A stretch of DNA of 64,000 nucleotides from Anaeramoeba flamelloides. Taxonomy: Eukaryota > Metamonada > Anaeramoebidae. Positions 35,684 through 48,085 of this stretch are shown here, in pieces. Made by a program: the position numbers and the translations under genes. Under the pieces are notes generated by a model. The model saw only the letters and a list, made by a program, of their open reading frames with translations, did not search any database and was not told the DNA's origin. Position 1 is the stretch's first letter. Every line of letters starts with the position of its first letter. The stretch covers positions 5,022,001 to 5,086,000 of the forward strand of contig JANTQA010000026.1 in assembly GCA_027625915.1 (NCBI GenBank), written 5' to 3'.

Positions 35684-37946
35684 TTTGGATTTTGGGATTT
35701 TTTTTTTTTTTTTTTTTTTGTGTGGTTTTTTCGTCTTCTCCCCTCTCCATCTTTCTCTTTCTCTTTTTGATTTTTTTCTTCTTTTTAATATTTTTTTCCT
35801 TGTGTTTTTGTTACAATTATTATTATATATATATATATATATATTTATTTGAATTTTATTTTGGAATAATGAAATTATTGATGTTATTATTGAAATAACT
35901 ATTTTTAAATTTTATCTTAATTTTATTCTTCTCTTTTGAAAGTTCTTTTTATAAAAAAATCATTTTTTGAATAATTTCGAATTCAGTGAACACATTCATA
36001 ATTTAATTTAAAACATTAAATTATTTATGAAAGAAACTTCTGGAAAGCCAAAAATCCCAAGTTTTAATTTTATTCTGAAAATTTGCTAACATACTCATGC
36101 TTTCTGTTCTTACATTTATTTTTAAAAATGTGGTTTTTTTTTTTTGATTATTAGAGAACATGAATGTCAATAATGGGAAAATTATTACTTTTCAAATTTG
36201 TTCAAATATCAAAATTGGTCAAATTCATAGTTTTTTTCAAAATATTAAATTATATTGAAAAAAATTAGCAGTATATATTAAAAAGTCCTTTTCCAGTAGG
36301 TTAAGGTAAATTTAAGGTAGGTTAGAGAATGTGAGGGTAGTTTTGGATGGTTTTGATGGGTTTTTAGAGAATTTTGGCAAGTATTTTGAAAAAAAAAATA
36401 ATTACAAAAGAGGAATTAGACTTTGTCAGTTTTTTTAAAAGACAAAAATTTTACACTTATCTTTGGTTGTTAAAATTGGGTTTTCAACAATTTTTTAAAA
36501 TATTTAGTATTGATGATTTTAACATTTGTGATTTTCTACAATTTAAATAATAAAATACTACCAATCACAAAATAATCATTTTTATTTTTCCTCCTCACAA
36601 TGTTAAAAATTCATCAAAAATTTTCATATAGATGAAAATAATCAAGAAACTCTTAAAACATATGAAAAAAATTCAATTTGACCAAATTTGAAATTTAATA
36701 ATATACACAAATTTTTTGTTTATTAAAAAATATTGTAAATTAGAAAAATAAGAATTTGATCAATCTGAAGATTATGTAAAAATAAAAAACTATTGATTTT
36801 GAAAAATAAATCACAAAAAAAGAAAAAAAAACTAATAATGAGATTAAAAGATATTTTAATTTTGTTTTTGAATTCAGGTTGGAAAATTTTTTGAATATTT
36901 ATGACATTAATTACCAATTAAGAAAGAATTAGTTATTCTCAACTTGAAGTCATATTATGTCTAAATAATAATATAAATTCTTGATAATACTAGAAATCAT
37001 TAAATGTATTTTATATTTTTAATTTTATTGTGTTAGAAAATTAACTTAACTCAATTATTTTTTAAAAAATAACCTTTTTAAAAGATAATATTTCATAATA
37101 AAGTATTATATAAAATATTGAATCTAATATTTGTTAATCTTAGTTTTTTTTTATTGATAAAAGTTCATTTTAGCCTCCCTTTTAAATTTTAGATTAAGGT
37201 CAATTATAATAATAATATAATACTAGAATTCTCAATTTTAGTATTTTCCAAATTCTCAAATTGATTAAAAAACAGTATTGGGGATTTTTGTTCGGTTTGT
37301 TTGATTTTAGAGTATTTAATCCATTTCCTTGTAAATATTTTTTTTTTTTTTTTTTTCACAGATAATAAATACACCAACTTAAAATATTGAGATAATAACA
37401 AACATCAGTTATTTAACATTTTTTAAGTAAATTAGATATTTTAATTTTAGTTTTGTTATTGAAAGTTTATTTTATATCTGAAAAAAATATTGTATTAATA
37501 ATTTTTTCAAAAAGTGCTTTGAAATCTAACAAAAAACTTTAGATACAACCCAATTACAAATCTCATTTTCTGGATACTTTAAAAATAAAGTAAAAAGAGA
37601 AAATTTTGGCTTTCTAGTTGCTACTTTCGAAATAAAAATGAAAGAACTATTTTTGTAGTATATCTGTAATATGAAATTCAAAGTTACCTTCTCAAATTTT
37701 CAACAACATCTGAATTTTTTCCCTTTTTCAAATTAATTGAATAATAGTATGTTGTTCTCTTTTTGTTTAAATTTAAATACTTGAAAAAAAGGTTTGATTT
37801 TGAATAAATGAGTCTATTTAGTTTTACCTCCTTATTAGAAAAAAAATTTTTTTTAGAATTTTGTCTTTCATTTTTTAATCATTCTCTTTGGGAATAGCAT
37901 TATTTTTTCCAACCAAAAAGCACAAAACTACCACAGACAACCAAAG
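35684..37946. other. Gene-free spacer between ankyrin and SPRY genes
   Basis: The first 150 bases are T-rich with a TA tract (about 35822-35842), the likely 3' untranslated region. A G-rich stretch with AGGTTAAGGTAAATTTAAGG lies near 36300. Nothing else recognised. Confidence 0.5.
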
Positions 37947-39098
37947 ATGACTAATTTTGTTATGCCAACAATGACACAGATCCAAAAAGAACTCCAAAGC
38001 GGATTTCTCGATTTTGACAGCAAGGAATTTTTTCTTCAAGTTTCGCTTTTAGCAAACAACTCAACACGATTTACGTTGACAAACACCCAAGATCTTCGTA
38101 ACTATACATTTCTTAGCACAACAAAATACGAAGCCAACCAAATCGGGTCAATTTACGAAATCCCGTTTGAGTATCTAAAAATAACAAAAGATCAAACAAA
38201 GGACATAATTTTTTTTTCATTTGCTAACGACAAAGGGAAATTCCAAGAGGCCACAGTTGAAGAAAGCACAAAGCTCAAAATTAAAGTCTTTAAATTAAGA
38301 AAAAAAAATCAGGATCTTAAACAAAAACTAAACGAAACAAAAAAAAAAATGAAAGGCAAGAACAGCAATGAAGAAGAAGAAGAAGAAGAAGAAATAGACT
38401 ACAATTTTTATTCAAACATCCAAAACGAACACAGAAAATTGTTCGAAATGAATCGAAATCTCAAGATCAAAACAAAAGAATTAAAAAACCAATTAAAAGT
38501 GCTCTTCCAGGAAATGGTTTTAACAGAACAAATGAAAGATCAAACCAATTCGGAAAATAGCTTGCAACAAGAACAACAAAAACAAGTCGAGTCAGAGTGG
38601 GGCGAGTACCCACTTTATTTTACTGACACGTGGAAAAATACATTCCCAAGGACATTTACGGTCAAATACCACAACAAAGTGTGCACGAGGATCGCCAAAA
38701 ATATCCCAAATCAAACAACACTACGTGCAAGCCAAACAATGTCCGGAAGGAAGCTCTTTTATTGCCTTGTGCAAGTGGAGCAAAAAATTACGGGAAATGG
38801 TTCCAATATTGGAATTGTACCAGTGAACACTCACGATTACGCATACAAAGACGGGTGGGTTATCGATATTAAGGGGGGAACCTGTGGATTAAATGGGGAG
38901 TGGTCCAAAGACTCATATGCATCTCAAATAAATACTGGCGACATCGTTGGCATTTATTTAGATTTGGTAGATGGAAGAATAGCCTTTTCGATAAATGGTA
39001 GAAATTTAGGCTGGAGGTTTTTTGGAATAGACGTGGAAGGGAAATACCAAATAGCAGTGGACGTTTGGAATATTGGCGAGTCATTTAAAATACTTTAA
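37947..39098 (+). CDS. Coiled-coil plus B30.2/SPRY domain protein
   Basis: An intronless 383-residue protein. The N-terminal part (about 1-105) is of unknown fold. A charged coiled coil runs over about 108-215, with an acidic EEEEEEEE run near 147. The C-terminal 150 residues form a SPRY domain: FYCLVQVEQKITGNGSNIGI, then YAYKDGWVIDIKGGTCGLNG, then GDIVGIYLDLVDGRIAFSIN, where the 'GDxxGxxxDxxxxxxxFxxNG' signature is explicit. SPRY domains bind short peptides and act as substrate or partner recognisers; without a RING or SOCS box here the partner process is open. The ATG at 37947 follows an A-rich leader and is the first in frame. Stop TAA. Codon use is GC-richer than its flanks. Confidence 0.88.
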   Translation: MTNFVMPTMTQIQKELQSGFLDFDSKEFFLQVSLLANNSTRFTLTNTQDLRNYTFLSTTKYEANQIGSIYEIPFEYLKITKDQTKDIIFFSFANDKGKFQEATVEESTKLKIKVFKLRKKNQDLKQKLNETKKKMKGKNSNEEEEEEEEIDYNFYSNIQNEHRKLFEMNRNLKIKTKELKNQLKVLFQEMVLTEQMKDQTNSENSLQQEQQKQVESEWGEYPLYFTDTWKNTFPRTFTVKYHNKVCTRIAKNIPNQTTLRASQTMSGRKLFYCLVQVEQKITGNGSNIGIVPVNTHDYAYKDGWVIDIKGGTCGLNGEWSKDSYASQINTGDIVGIYLDLVDGRIAFSINGRNLGWRFFGIDVEGKYQIAVDVWNIGESFKIL

Positions 39099-39269
39099 GT
39101 TCGAGGGCTTTTTAATAATGGATGTTTTACAAATTTGGTTTTCATCCAATATATTTCTCAAAAATTCTTCATTTTTAATCAAACTAATCCTTGCTGACAT
39201 AACTAACAATAAACAAATTAATTTATTAACTTTTTTTTTTTTTCAATTATTTTTTTTTTAAAAAAATAC

Positions 39270-39597
39270 ACTCCACATGTGCAAAAAGTGAGATCTTAAT
39301 ATTTTAAGTTTTATTACTAAATTTGTCATTTTTCAAAAAACTATCAAACTTTTCCTTTGCGTACCGACGGGAGAGGTTTCTTGTTAACAAACCTGAGGTT
39401 TATAAGAGAAAAAAAATTCGATTAAATAATAAAATAAAAGTGTTTGAAAAAGAAACAGAAATTCAAAAATCGGGAAATAATTTTCAGAAATCAAAACACA
39501 TCAACCCGACTGGAGAGTTTTTATAGTTTTTGAATATGGTGACAAATTTAGTAAAAAAACTTAAAATATTATGACCTCACTTTTTGCACAAGTGTTT
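39270..39597. mobile_element. MITE with about 55-bp inverted ends
   Basis: The left end ATGTGCAAAAAGTGAGATC...AATATTTTAAG (39277-39307) matches the reverse complement of the right end, TTGTGCAAAAAGTGAGGTC...AATATTTTAAG, and pairing extends through ACTAAATTTGTCA. The roughly 210-bp core has one open frame (up to 39526) that starts without ATG and resembles nothing I know. The GCAAAAAGTG terminus recalls Tc1/mariner-like ends, but I cannot see a clean target duplication. Confidence 0.7.
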
Positions 39598-40569
39598 TGT
39601 TTTTTTTGATTTTAATTCACTGCTTAAAAAATTTACTAAAAATTTGGATATATTTCATTTTTTTCAATTTACGCACTTTAATGTCTGGAAATAGTTATAA
39701 AGTTTTTGACTTCAATTTAATAATTGATCCAATTTAGGAAATAATCGAGTTTAATTGATTATTTTTTACAGTTTTAATAATTGGTTGTTGATAATTGGTT
39801 TTGAAATTTGGAAACAATTATAGAAAAATATATTTCCTATTTCATTTTTTTTAGAAAAACATGGAGAACTTCAAAAACTAATGATATCAGAAACTTGGAG
39901 TTTTGAAATACCTTTTTGATCTAAATACTATTTAATGTTATAGTAAATAACAGTTGTTCTTTGTATGAGGATGAAAAAAATTATCCTATATAATTCACGT
40001 AATGGTTATCTTAAAATATTTTACAGAAAGAAAAATCAATTGGATAATTTTGAATTCCAAACCAGATAGCACACACTATTACTTTTTTAATTTATTTAAA
40101 ATTTTTTTTATAAAAAAATTTGATTGGTCTGTTACCAAATTTGAATTGAAATTCTATTTATTGTTAAGAAAAAAAAATCTTAAAAAACCTATATAGATTA
40201 ACTGTGAATTTAGAAGAGACTTAATTACTCAATTCTGTTTCGAAGAGTGATTGAACAGAGTAAATAGAATAATTTAAACTTAATAAAGTGTTTATTAGAA
40301 AAGATTGAACAATAGAATTGATTAATTGTGAATTTTGGTTTATATACTTAAAAGATTTTTGACAAAAAAATAAATTTTTTAAACAGTAAAGATATTATTT
40401 GAGAAAAACATTTAAATAAGGCAATTATTATCAAAAAATGATAAAAAAATGAATAGAATTTTTTTAAAAGTATATTGAATAATTAAAAAAGTGTGAAAGT
40501 AATTCAACAATAATAAATAATAATATACCTAATAAATTTTCTTAACTTTTGAAATTATTGTAAAATATC
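39598..40569. other. Gene-free spacer
   Basis: AT-rich sequence 5' of the second LINE fragment; no exon or repeat recognised. Confidence 0.5.
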
Positions 40570-41783
40570 TACTTGCATATTATTCAAAAGAAGGAATTGG
40601 TGTTTATCAAGGAGATCCATTATCTCCTTTATTATTTGGATTTATTACTCATTTTATCTTAGAAAAAATTAAAACATTAGTAATACATGTTCAGATGTTT
40701 GTAGATGATCTAATTTTGCTTATGAAAGGATCATTGATAGAAATAAATTTTCAACTAGAAAAAATCTTTAAAATTATAAAAGATTTCGGAATGAATCCAA
40801 ATAGTGATAAAACGAAAAAAACTTTAATTCCAAAGAAAATTTTATATCTTGGTATTTGGCTTGATAAAAAAACCCATTTAAAGTTTAACCTTGAGAAAGT
40901 TAAGACCAATTTCAAAAAGTTAATCAATATCTTAAAACAAAAAAATTTTTCTAATGGATTAAAAATTCAATTTTTTTAAGCTGTATTACATAGTCAACTA
41001 TTATATGGATTATAAATATTTGATTTAACAAAAACAGATTTTAAAGATATTGATACTTGGATTAATAAAAAAATTACAAAATTTTTATTAATTAACCCAC
41101 ACTCTCCCAGGCTTATTTATAAAACTGAAGCAAAAATTGATCCTGTTAGAATAACAATATATAAAAGAAGATTTAAATTAATTCAAAAATTAAAAACCCT
41201 TGGTTTTGATGAATTAATTAATTATCTACCTTTTAGAGAAAAAGAATTTGAAAATATTAACTGGCAATCAAATAACTTAAAAGAATTAGAAATTGAATTG
41301 GATAAATTCAGAATTAATCAATTAGAAAATAGCCCAAGCTGCAAAGTCCAAAAATATTTAAAAATTATCCAAATAAATAACACAATAAACAAACAACAAA
41401 GATATTTAAAATGGAAGGGTTCAACTTCAATTTTAAAACTCAGAAATTTTACAAATTATTTAAATAGATACTCTTATGTTATGAATAAAAATAAATCAAA
41501 ATATTGTGAGATATGTAAAAAAATAAATAATTTAGATATCATTGAAGATTTGGACCATTTTCTATGGAATTGCTCAGCCTATGAAAATAATCTTAAAATC
41601 TGGATATCTGAATTAAAAAAAATTAATATATCTAATATATTAAAAAATAATAATATTGAAAAAATTATTATAAAAAAAGATTCATCAAGTTTATTAGCCT
41701 TAGTGGATAATAAACTTATCTTTGAGTCTTTAATAAGATTCCTAAATAAAAATTTAGGAATTCGGGCACACAAGAGGGGCTAA
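40570..41783 (+). mobile_element. LINE fragment 2 (RT palm to zinc knuckle)
   Basis: Begins in the reverse transcriptase at GIGVYQGDPLSPLLFGF and keeps the catalytic FVDDLILLM (about 40695), FGMNPNSDKTK and YLGIWLDKKTH. Two in-frame TAA codons near 40977 and 41014 and no further frame loss separate this from the C-terminal part. That part has KWKGSTSILKLRNFTNYL and an intact zinc knuckle CEIC...DHFLWNC (CX2C...HX4C), as in zf-RVT tails of LINEs. The tail ends with a stop at 41783 and an AATAATAATAAAAAAAA stretch that may be the 3' end. It lacks endonuclease and early RT motifs (5' truncation). It is less decayed than fragment 1, hence younger. Confidence 0.87.
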
Positions 41784-42447
41784 TAACTCCTCCCTTAAAT
41801 AATAATAAAAAAAAATTTTCTTAACTTTTCTTAAATTATTTTAAAATAAATATCTCAAAATGCATAATTTATTTAAAGTATTCAATATTCTAATATTTTC
41901 TTTATACTTTTTTGAACTTGAGTTTTTTTGTTTATTTTTGAGTTAGTCTCCCCTTTTTTTATCTGAAAATTTATAATTCAAAATTTATATTTTTCAGATT
42001 TTTGTAAATTTATAAAAAACAACAGTAAACAATCTTTTTTTATTGTTTTTTCAATATAGAAGAGTACTGACCTAACATATATTACTTCCTTTTTTGCTTA
42101 GGTTTTTTTTTAATTTGAGAAATAATAAAAAAATTTGTTAAATTTTCTTTTCATTTCAAAAATTAGAAAAAAACAACAGTTATACTTTTCCAGAGTTTAA
42201 AAAAAGTGCAAAAGCTTTGATTTTTCTCAATCCTTTGGGGTTTTGGAAAACCTAGACACTCTACAGCACTTGAAGGTACTTTACAGCACTTCATAAACTC
42301 TAAAATTGTATTTAAAGTTTTTTAAACTATCTATAATTTAGGAAAGATTATAACTCATAGGATAGATTTTCTTAAAAAATGAAAAGAAAAAATTTTTATT
42401 TAGAAACAAAAAAAAGAGAAAAAGAGAAATAAATAAAAGATAGTAAG
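41784..42447. other. Spacer with TTCTAGG-family repeat debris
   Basis: The block 42160-42310 (CCTAGACACTCTACAGCACT and neighbours) belongs to the same repeat family as 46.8-46.9 and 56.5-57.7 kb. No gene. Confidence 0.5.
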
Positions 42448-42650
42448 GTTGATCGGTAAGGTTTAAGTTTCCAAGGGCTCTTAATCTGTTAAAGAGAGAG
42501 TTTTGAAGTGACTAAATTTGTAACTTCGAATAAAATAGTAATCAAAAGAAATTATTAATCACAGTCAGGAGAAGTATTTTTAACTCAATTGAGTTTAATA
42601 AAATAAAAGAGAGTCAAAAAATAATAAAAAATTAAAGACATAGGAAAAGT
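42448..42650 (+). mobile_element. Second SINE-like copy
   Basis: Aligns with the 5' two-thirds of 29426-29709: GGTAAGGTTTAAGT against TGTTAAGGGTTAAAT, then AATCTGTTAAAGAGAGAG, then TGACTAAATTT. The head CTCTTAATCTG preceded by GATCGGTAAG looks somewhat like a tRNA-Lys(CTT) D-arm and anticodon loop, so a tRNA-derived SINE is possible. Boundaries are approximate and a target duplication is not evident. Confidence 0.5.
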
Positions 42651-42954
42651 TTTTTTTGCACCCAAAGTGTTGAATGGGTTGGTGGTTGTTTCCCTTTATG
42701 TTGAATTTGCTTGGATCTCAATTATTTTTTGTTTTAATAAAGAGATCTAATTATCGAAACAACTTATTGATCAAATGAAATATGTTCCTTTATTAATTTT
42801 TAATTTAGAACTTTATGTAGATATTTTTTATCTATAAAATGCTGATTTTTTAGGAATAAAAAATTTATTTTCGAAATTTTCTTTTGAGTTGTTTTGTTTT
42901 TTTTTGTATTGATTTTTTTTTATTTTTTTATAAGTTTCCAAAATCTTGTTTCAG

Positions 42955-43090
42955 CAAAAACCCAGTCCAAGTAACGACTGGATAGATAGTACGGAAAGTT
43001 CAATTTGGTTCACTTTGGTTAGGTTTCAGATCGCATTCGTTGGATTCAATTTCTTAAGTTGGCAAAAGTCCTCGTCGAGGATCTGATCAT
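42955..43090. other. GC-richer island of unknown nature
   Basis: Stands out from its AT-rich surroundings. It is preceded on the plus strand by AATCTTGTTTCAG, a good 3' splice site, and then stays open as QKPSPSNDWIDSTESSIWF to a TGA near 43085. It also contains two small perfect hairpins, CCAGTC/GACTGG (42961-42979) and TCCTCG/CGAGGA (about 43069-43081). Candidate exon of an unseen plus-strand gene or a structured RNA. It lies 300 bp past the 3' end of NAA35. Confidence 0.25.
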
Positions 43091-43398
43091 TAACAAGTTT
43101 CAGATCTAATAATGAACAAGTCTATCAATTCTTATAATGATTTTTTATCCCTTTTGCCTCCCAAACAACTAAAAAAAACAAAAAGAGAAGTAACCGAAGG
43201 AACTCAAACAACTTAAAAAGGTAAATTTGGAAAAGGTAAAAAGTTTTTAAAAATCCAAAAAAAAAGTAAATTTAAAAATAATTTTTCTATATATTTATTT
43301 GTTCATTAACATTAACAAAAATATTAATATTAATTTCAAGAATAACTTGTCCGAAATAAATCAGGTATCGCTAAATACGCTCAGATTTCAAAGAATAA

Positions 43399-46300
43399 TT
43401 ATTTAACACTAATTGTTGGGAAAACTTTATGTAAATCAAATCTAGGTTCAATGGTATATTTTTTATTTTGTGAATGCATATCCGAAGCTAACTTTAGAGA
43501 AATTTTGTTTGTAAAAATAACTTTTTTCAAAACATTTAATTCAAGTTTTTCATTTTCTGATAATTGACTAACCTTTTGTTGTAATTTTTTTTGAATGTTT
43601 AAAGCTTGATCAAAAGCCGTGATGGCTTGTTTAAAGAAAGATTCTGCTGATGCCTTACCAATGTTATTCGCTTTTTTAAATTTCTGATAATCAAGAGCAG
43701 AATTAATAATTTTGGAAACTGATGCGATTCTTCTTTGGAAGATTTTTTCCCTTGAAGCAAAATGTATTTTGGAATTTTCAGGGATTGTAATTGCGCCAAT
43801 TGTTTCAAAGGCAAGGAAACTGGAAGTTAAAGCTGTAGAAATCAATTGATATAAAAATTTGAAATTATTTTCTGTTGTTCTTTCTTGTATTAAATTGCCT
43901 TCCTGTTTAATTTTTTTCCTTATTTGGGAAAGTTTACTTTTTTGTGTTTGCTTGCTTCTTCCTTTGCCCTTGCCTTTGCCTTTGCCTTTACCCTTGCCCT
44001 TGCCCTTGCGTTTATTTGAAGATGGTTGTGTATTAAAATCATGTCCCTTTTTAATACTTTTCATTTCATTTCTTAATTCATACTTTCTGTATTCCGATTG
44101 AATTGTTTTGACAGCCTGGTTTGATTGCCACTTGATTAAATACAAATATGAAAGATACCAATAAATCGATCCATATTCAAAAGTTGAAAACAAATCTAAT
44201 TCAAATCCGGATTTGATATATCGAATTGCGTATTCAGAGGAAATATCTAGCATCCAAGAGGAAATTGGGCGATGCAAGGCAATTTTTAATTGTGCATTAT
44301 CGAGCAAATTTCGGTTGCTTTGTGTAGATTTTGGTATATTTCTGACGATCTTTTCAAAGAGACCAATTTTTTCCATTTTTTTGAGAATAATCATATGATC
44401 CAAGCTGGTTCCATGCTGCACATATATTTCCCAATTTTCAAACAAATTGGATAAATTCCTTCTTGATCTGCCACGGTTGTTGCATAATGTTAAAAAGAAT
44501 TTCAAAATGGGTTCTTCTAATGCCTCGCCCAGCTGCTTGATGGGCTTTTCGTTTAAAAAGCTTTTATCAACAAACGAATAATTTACCACATTATCCATAA
44601 TTAACTCTCTTAATTTGTTGCCCCCATAAAAGCCGTCTTCGTCAAAAAATATTAAAGAGATCAGTGCACGCGACAAAATGTTTGGACTCTTTTTATTAAA
44701 CTCATCAAAAAAGGTACTTAGTTGCAATCGGTTGAATTTTAAATTCTTTGTTTTTAAATTTAAAGTTTTTGGTGCCTCACAGAGAACTAACAATTCTTTA
44801 CCAATTTGCTGGTATAACTCGGTTGCTTTTTCAAATGTTAACAATTCTATTTTCTTAATAGGCGCGGGCGGGCTGATCTTCCTTCGATTAATGTCAGTAT
44901 AAAAGCCCAAGACATTTTTGATGCAATATTTGTTGGTTGAAATAATGCTTTGCAATTGCATCAGCGATTCGTTTAAAAATTGCTTGAAATTTGATAATTG
45001 TGTTTTTTTGACAAGCAAATATTGGACAATTCTTTTTTGAAATATGATTCGGCAAAGAAGTGATTTAAGAAATGTTTGAAAATCAATTTTTGTTAAATCG
45101 ATACTAATGTCTAAATATACTTTGCTATTTTCTTTTTCTTTTTCACTTTTTTTTTCATTTTCATTTTCTTTGTCTTTTTGATTTTCTTTTTCTTTTTCTT
45201 TTTTTTTTTCGTTTTCTTTTTCGTTTTCTTTTTCTTTTTTTTTAGATTCTTTCAAATCTTTTTTGATTCGTTTTTCATATCTTGTTATTATAGGGAGAAT
45301 TTGATTAACATCAAGTTCGTCCATATAGTTGTATCCTAAATTCGTTGCAATGAAATATTCTCCTTCCTATTTTTAGTTTTATGTTGTTTTTGAATTTATT
45401 TGTTGTTATATTGTATTTTGTTAGCAAGGAAGAAAACAAAATAAATAACCAAGCCCGTGTTAAAGATTTTTGTTTTGTTTATTACAAGATGATTAATTAA
45501 TAAGAAAAAGGGAAAATTCTGAACCTGATGTATGCTGGAAGTCAAAATTAAGGTTCTGACGATCGAACAAAATTTTAATGAAATGAGACAAAATTGTTTT
45601 AATAAATCACATTCAATTTTGTCCAAATACTGAAGATAAAAGCAAGAATACATTGTTTGAGCAATATTTTCTCCCATTAAATAGGTCATTTGTGCACAAA
45701 AGAGTTTGTCCATTACTCCTAAAACCTGATCAGCCTCAATTTTTTCAAGTGGGAATTTCCCTAAGGTTTGATCAATCGAGTACAATTCATTAGGATCCCG
45801 AAACACTCCAGCATCCATTTTTGTGACACCAATATCTGGGACAGTCATTAGCATGTCTAAAATAAAAATTTCTTTATGAACCATTTGTCCAATTTTTAAC
45901 TCTTCGTGATTGATTATTGTTTAGTTTTAATGTTTTCGGTTTTTTTGAAAGAAAAGAAAAAAAAAAGAAAGTAAAGATATAAACAAAAGCAAACAAACAC
46001 ACAAAAAAAAAAATTTTAATCAATAAGAATCTTATTGATTCGAAAGATGGTACCTGAAGTGGCTGTTGAAAGTACTTTTGAAATGTCTTCCCAGTTTTCT
46101 TTGGGTTCATCAAAAATATCTGAAGGAATTTCTTTATTAAAAGGTGATTTTGGCTGTTCTTTTTTTTCAATTTTTTCTTCTTTTTGATTTTCTTTTTCTT
46201 TTTCTTTTTCTTTTTCTTTTTCTTTTTCTTTTTCTTTTTCTTTTTCTATTTCTTTTTCTTGGTGTGTTTCTTGATTTTGATCAGTGTTTTTCTTCGACAT
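43399..46300 (-). CDS. NAA35: N-alpha-acetyltransferase 35, NatC auxiliary subunit (MAK10)
   Basis: Three exons on the minus strand: 46300-46054, 45901-45525 and 45366-43399, with introns of 152 and 158 bp, together 863 residues, stop TAA. The joins recreate family sequence: exon 1 to 2 gives ELKIGQMVHKEIF (human ELKLGELLHDKLF), and exon 2 to 3 gives HQEGEYFIATNLGYNY. The signature KMDAG is at residues 110-114. Later blocks are NNRGRSRRNL, SGFELDLFSTFEYGSIYWYL and the C-terminal PRFDLHKVFP, all matching NAA35. The protein is the large scaffold of NatC, which with NAA30 and NAA38 acetylates N-termini of proteins starting Met-hydrophobic co-translationally on ribosomes. Oddities: an EKEKEK leader (exon 1), a K/E/N-rich insert after residue 245 and a GKGKGK run near 655-672. 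Donors GTACCA and GTTCAG are weak but supported by homology. Confidence 0.93.
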
Positions 46301-47524
46301 ATTATTTTGTAAATGTAAACAATAAAAAATGATAAAATCATTTTGAGATACATTATCTTCAAATGCATTTCCGCATTTTTTTCAAAAGGATGACTCAGAT
46401 CATTTAAATTAGTCTTTTAATATGTTTGAGATATATTTTTACCAAACACTATCATGAAAAAAATTTTTCTACAAAAAATATTAAACTTTAGCTAATTTTT
46501 CACAATTTGATAAATTCGCTTATAATAAACACTATTGGGAAATAAAAGATCTTTGATCAAAAAATTATTTTTTAAGATATTTTAGAAAACAAGTTAGAAA
46601 ATCCAAATTTTACAGTCTCTATTAAGATTTTTTTCAAATTTAATAGTAAAAAATTTGAAAATCTTTTTTTTTTTCACAGAAGAGACCATATTAATATATT
46701 TTAAAAGTATTTTAAATTTGGAAAATATCTTTCAAATAAAAAATCATTTATTTTGATTAATTAAATAATTATTTATTGTTTTAAATTGGAAAAAAACTAT
46801 TTTTTTTTTGATTTGAATTTTGAGTTTTTTGCAATTTTTGAAAGAAAGAGAAAATTAAATAAAATTTCAGTTTATTTCGAAAATTAACAAATAAAACAGG
46901 CACTCTACAGCACTCTAGGACACTTTCATTTTTTATCATTGGTTATTTTTTTCTGTATTTGAGTTTTTTTAGATGAGAAGAGTGTTTTCAAAACTATAAG
47001 TTATTATCTATTCATAAAAATTATTTTCCTATTGTTGAATTTAACTAAAATTCATTGTCAAATCCATTTAAAAATTGTTTACACCAAAATAGAACTTTTT
47101 TTCTTGACTAGAGATTTTTAAAAATCGTAGTATTATTTATAACAATAAATACAACAGCCTCAATATTTTTAAGAACTGTAATGTTGATTATGTTGTGAAT
47201 AAACTCGATTAACAAAATGAACTGATCATTGTAGTCTATTATAATTGTTTAATTTGGGATTTTCAATTATATTTATCATACTAGTGTTTTAAAGGTTGAA
47301 AAACAAAATTTCCAAATATAAAAGGACACTTCAGTTAATTTTCGAATATTATAGAGTTTATAATACAAATAAAATTAAAAATAAAGTTGGTTGGATTCAT
47401 CATAGGTGATAATAACCAATATTTTAAAAATTATTTATTTTTTTTTTTCAAGAAATTCCTTAAAGTCACAAATACTTTTCAGACACAAATTTAGAACAAA
47501 AAATTTTAAATTCAAGTACAAAAA
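46301..47524. other. Spacer upstream of NAA35
   Basis: Contains the 5' flank of NAA35 and dispersed repeat S at 46498-46925. The rest is AT-rich without exons. Confidence 0.5.
46498..46925 (+). repeat. Dispersed repeat S, copy 1
   Basis: About 430 bp shared with 56140-56550 in the same orientation. Matching blocks are AAAAGATCTTTGATCAAAAA, TTTAATAGTAAAAAATTTGA and a right end ending in CTAGGACAC. Probably a nonautonomous element or an old segmental duplication; non-coding. Confidence 0.75.
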
Positions 47525-48085
47525 TTAGTTTCTAAACCCAATTCAAACTTTTTAACCCATCAAAATTCAATTTTTGAATAACATAATCTTATTTAATCCA
47601 TTCTAAAAGAAATACCGAATTAAAACCATTTTCTAATTGAAATTTTAACACCTTTTTATAAATTACAATACGAACAAAATAAAAAATAAATAAATATCAA
47701 TACTAATAAATCAAGGGTGTGCTAAAAATTTTGGAGAGATGAGCAAAACAAAAAATGCACTGTAAATATGTTTCAATTCTATTCGAAATATTTGATCGAT
47801 CAAAATGTTAGATATTATTAACTAATTTTATTTGGGTTCTTTTATTTTGAACAATTAAAGCATAATCTAATATCAAGTGTTGGAAAAAAATTTTGATCCA
47901 ACCAAATAAAAAATTTTAATTAATTTAAAAATAATTAACTGAATATACAAGAACTAAAAGATGAAAACAATGATTTTCATATTTTATAAAAATCAAAATT
48001 ATTTCAAATTCAGATGAAATTGTATTATTGTGATTGATTGGACCTTTTTAACTATGTGGAAAATTTTGAATTTTTTATTAGTATT
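47525..48085 (+). repeat. Dispersed repeat R, third decayed copy
   Basis: Aligns with 16025-16565 and 29180-30045 (without the SINE). Shared blocks include AAAGAAATACCGAATTA..AACC, GATCGATC and TATGTGGAAAATTTT. It shows the uninterrupted state of the site occupied by the SINE at 29.4 kb. Confidence 0.75.

Noticed and set aside
39323-39526. 67-codon frame inside the 39.3-kb MITE, considered as a transposase remnant
   Set aside because: No DDE/D or helix-turn-helix pattern, no ATG, too short; left as part of the element.
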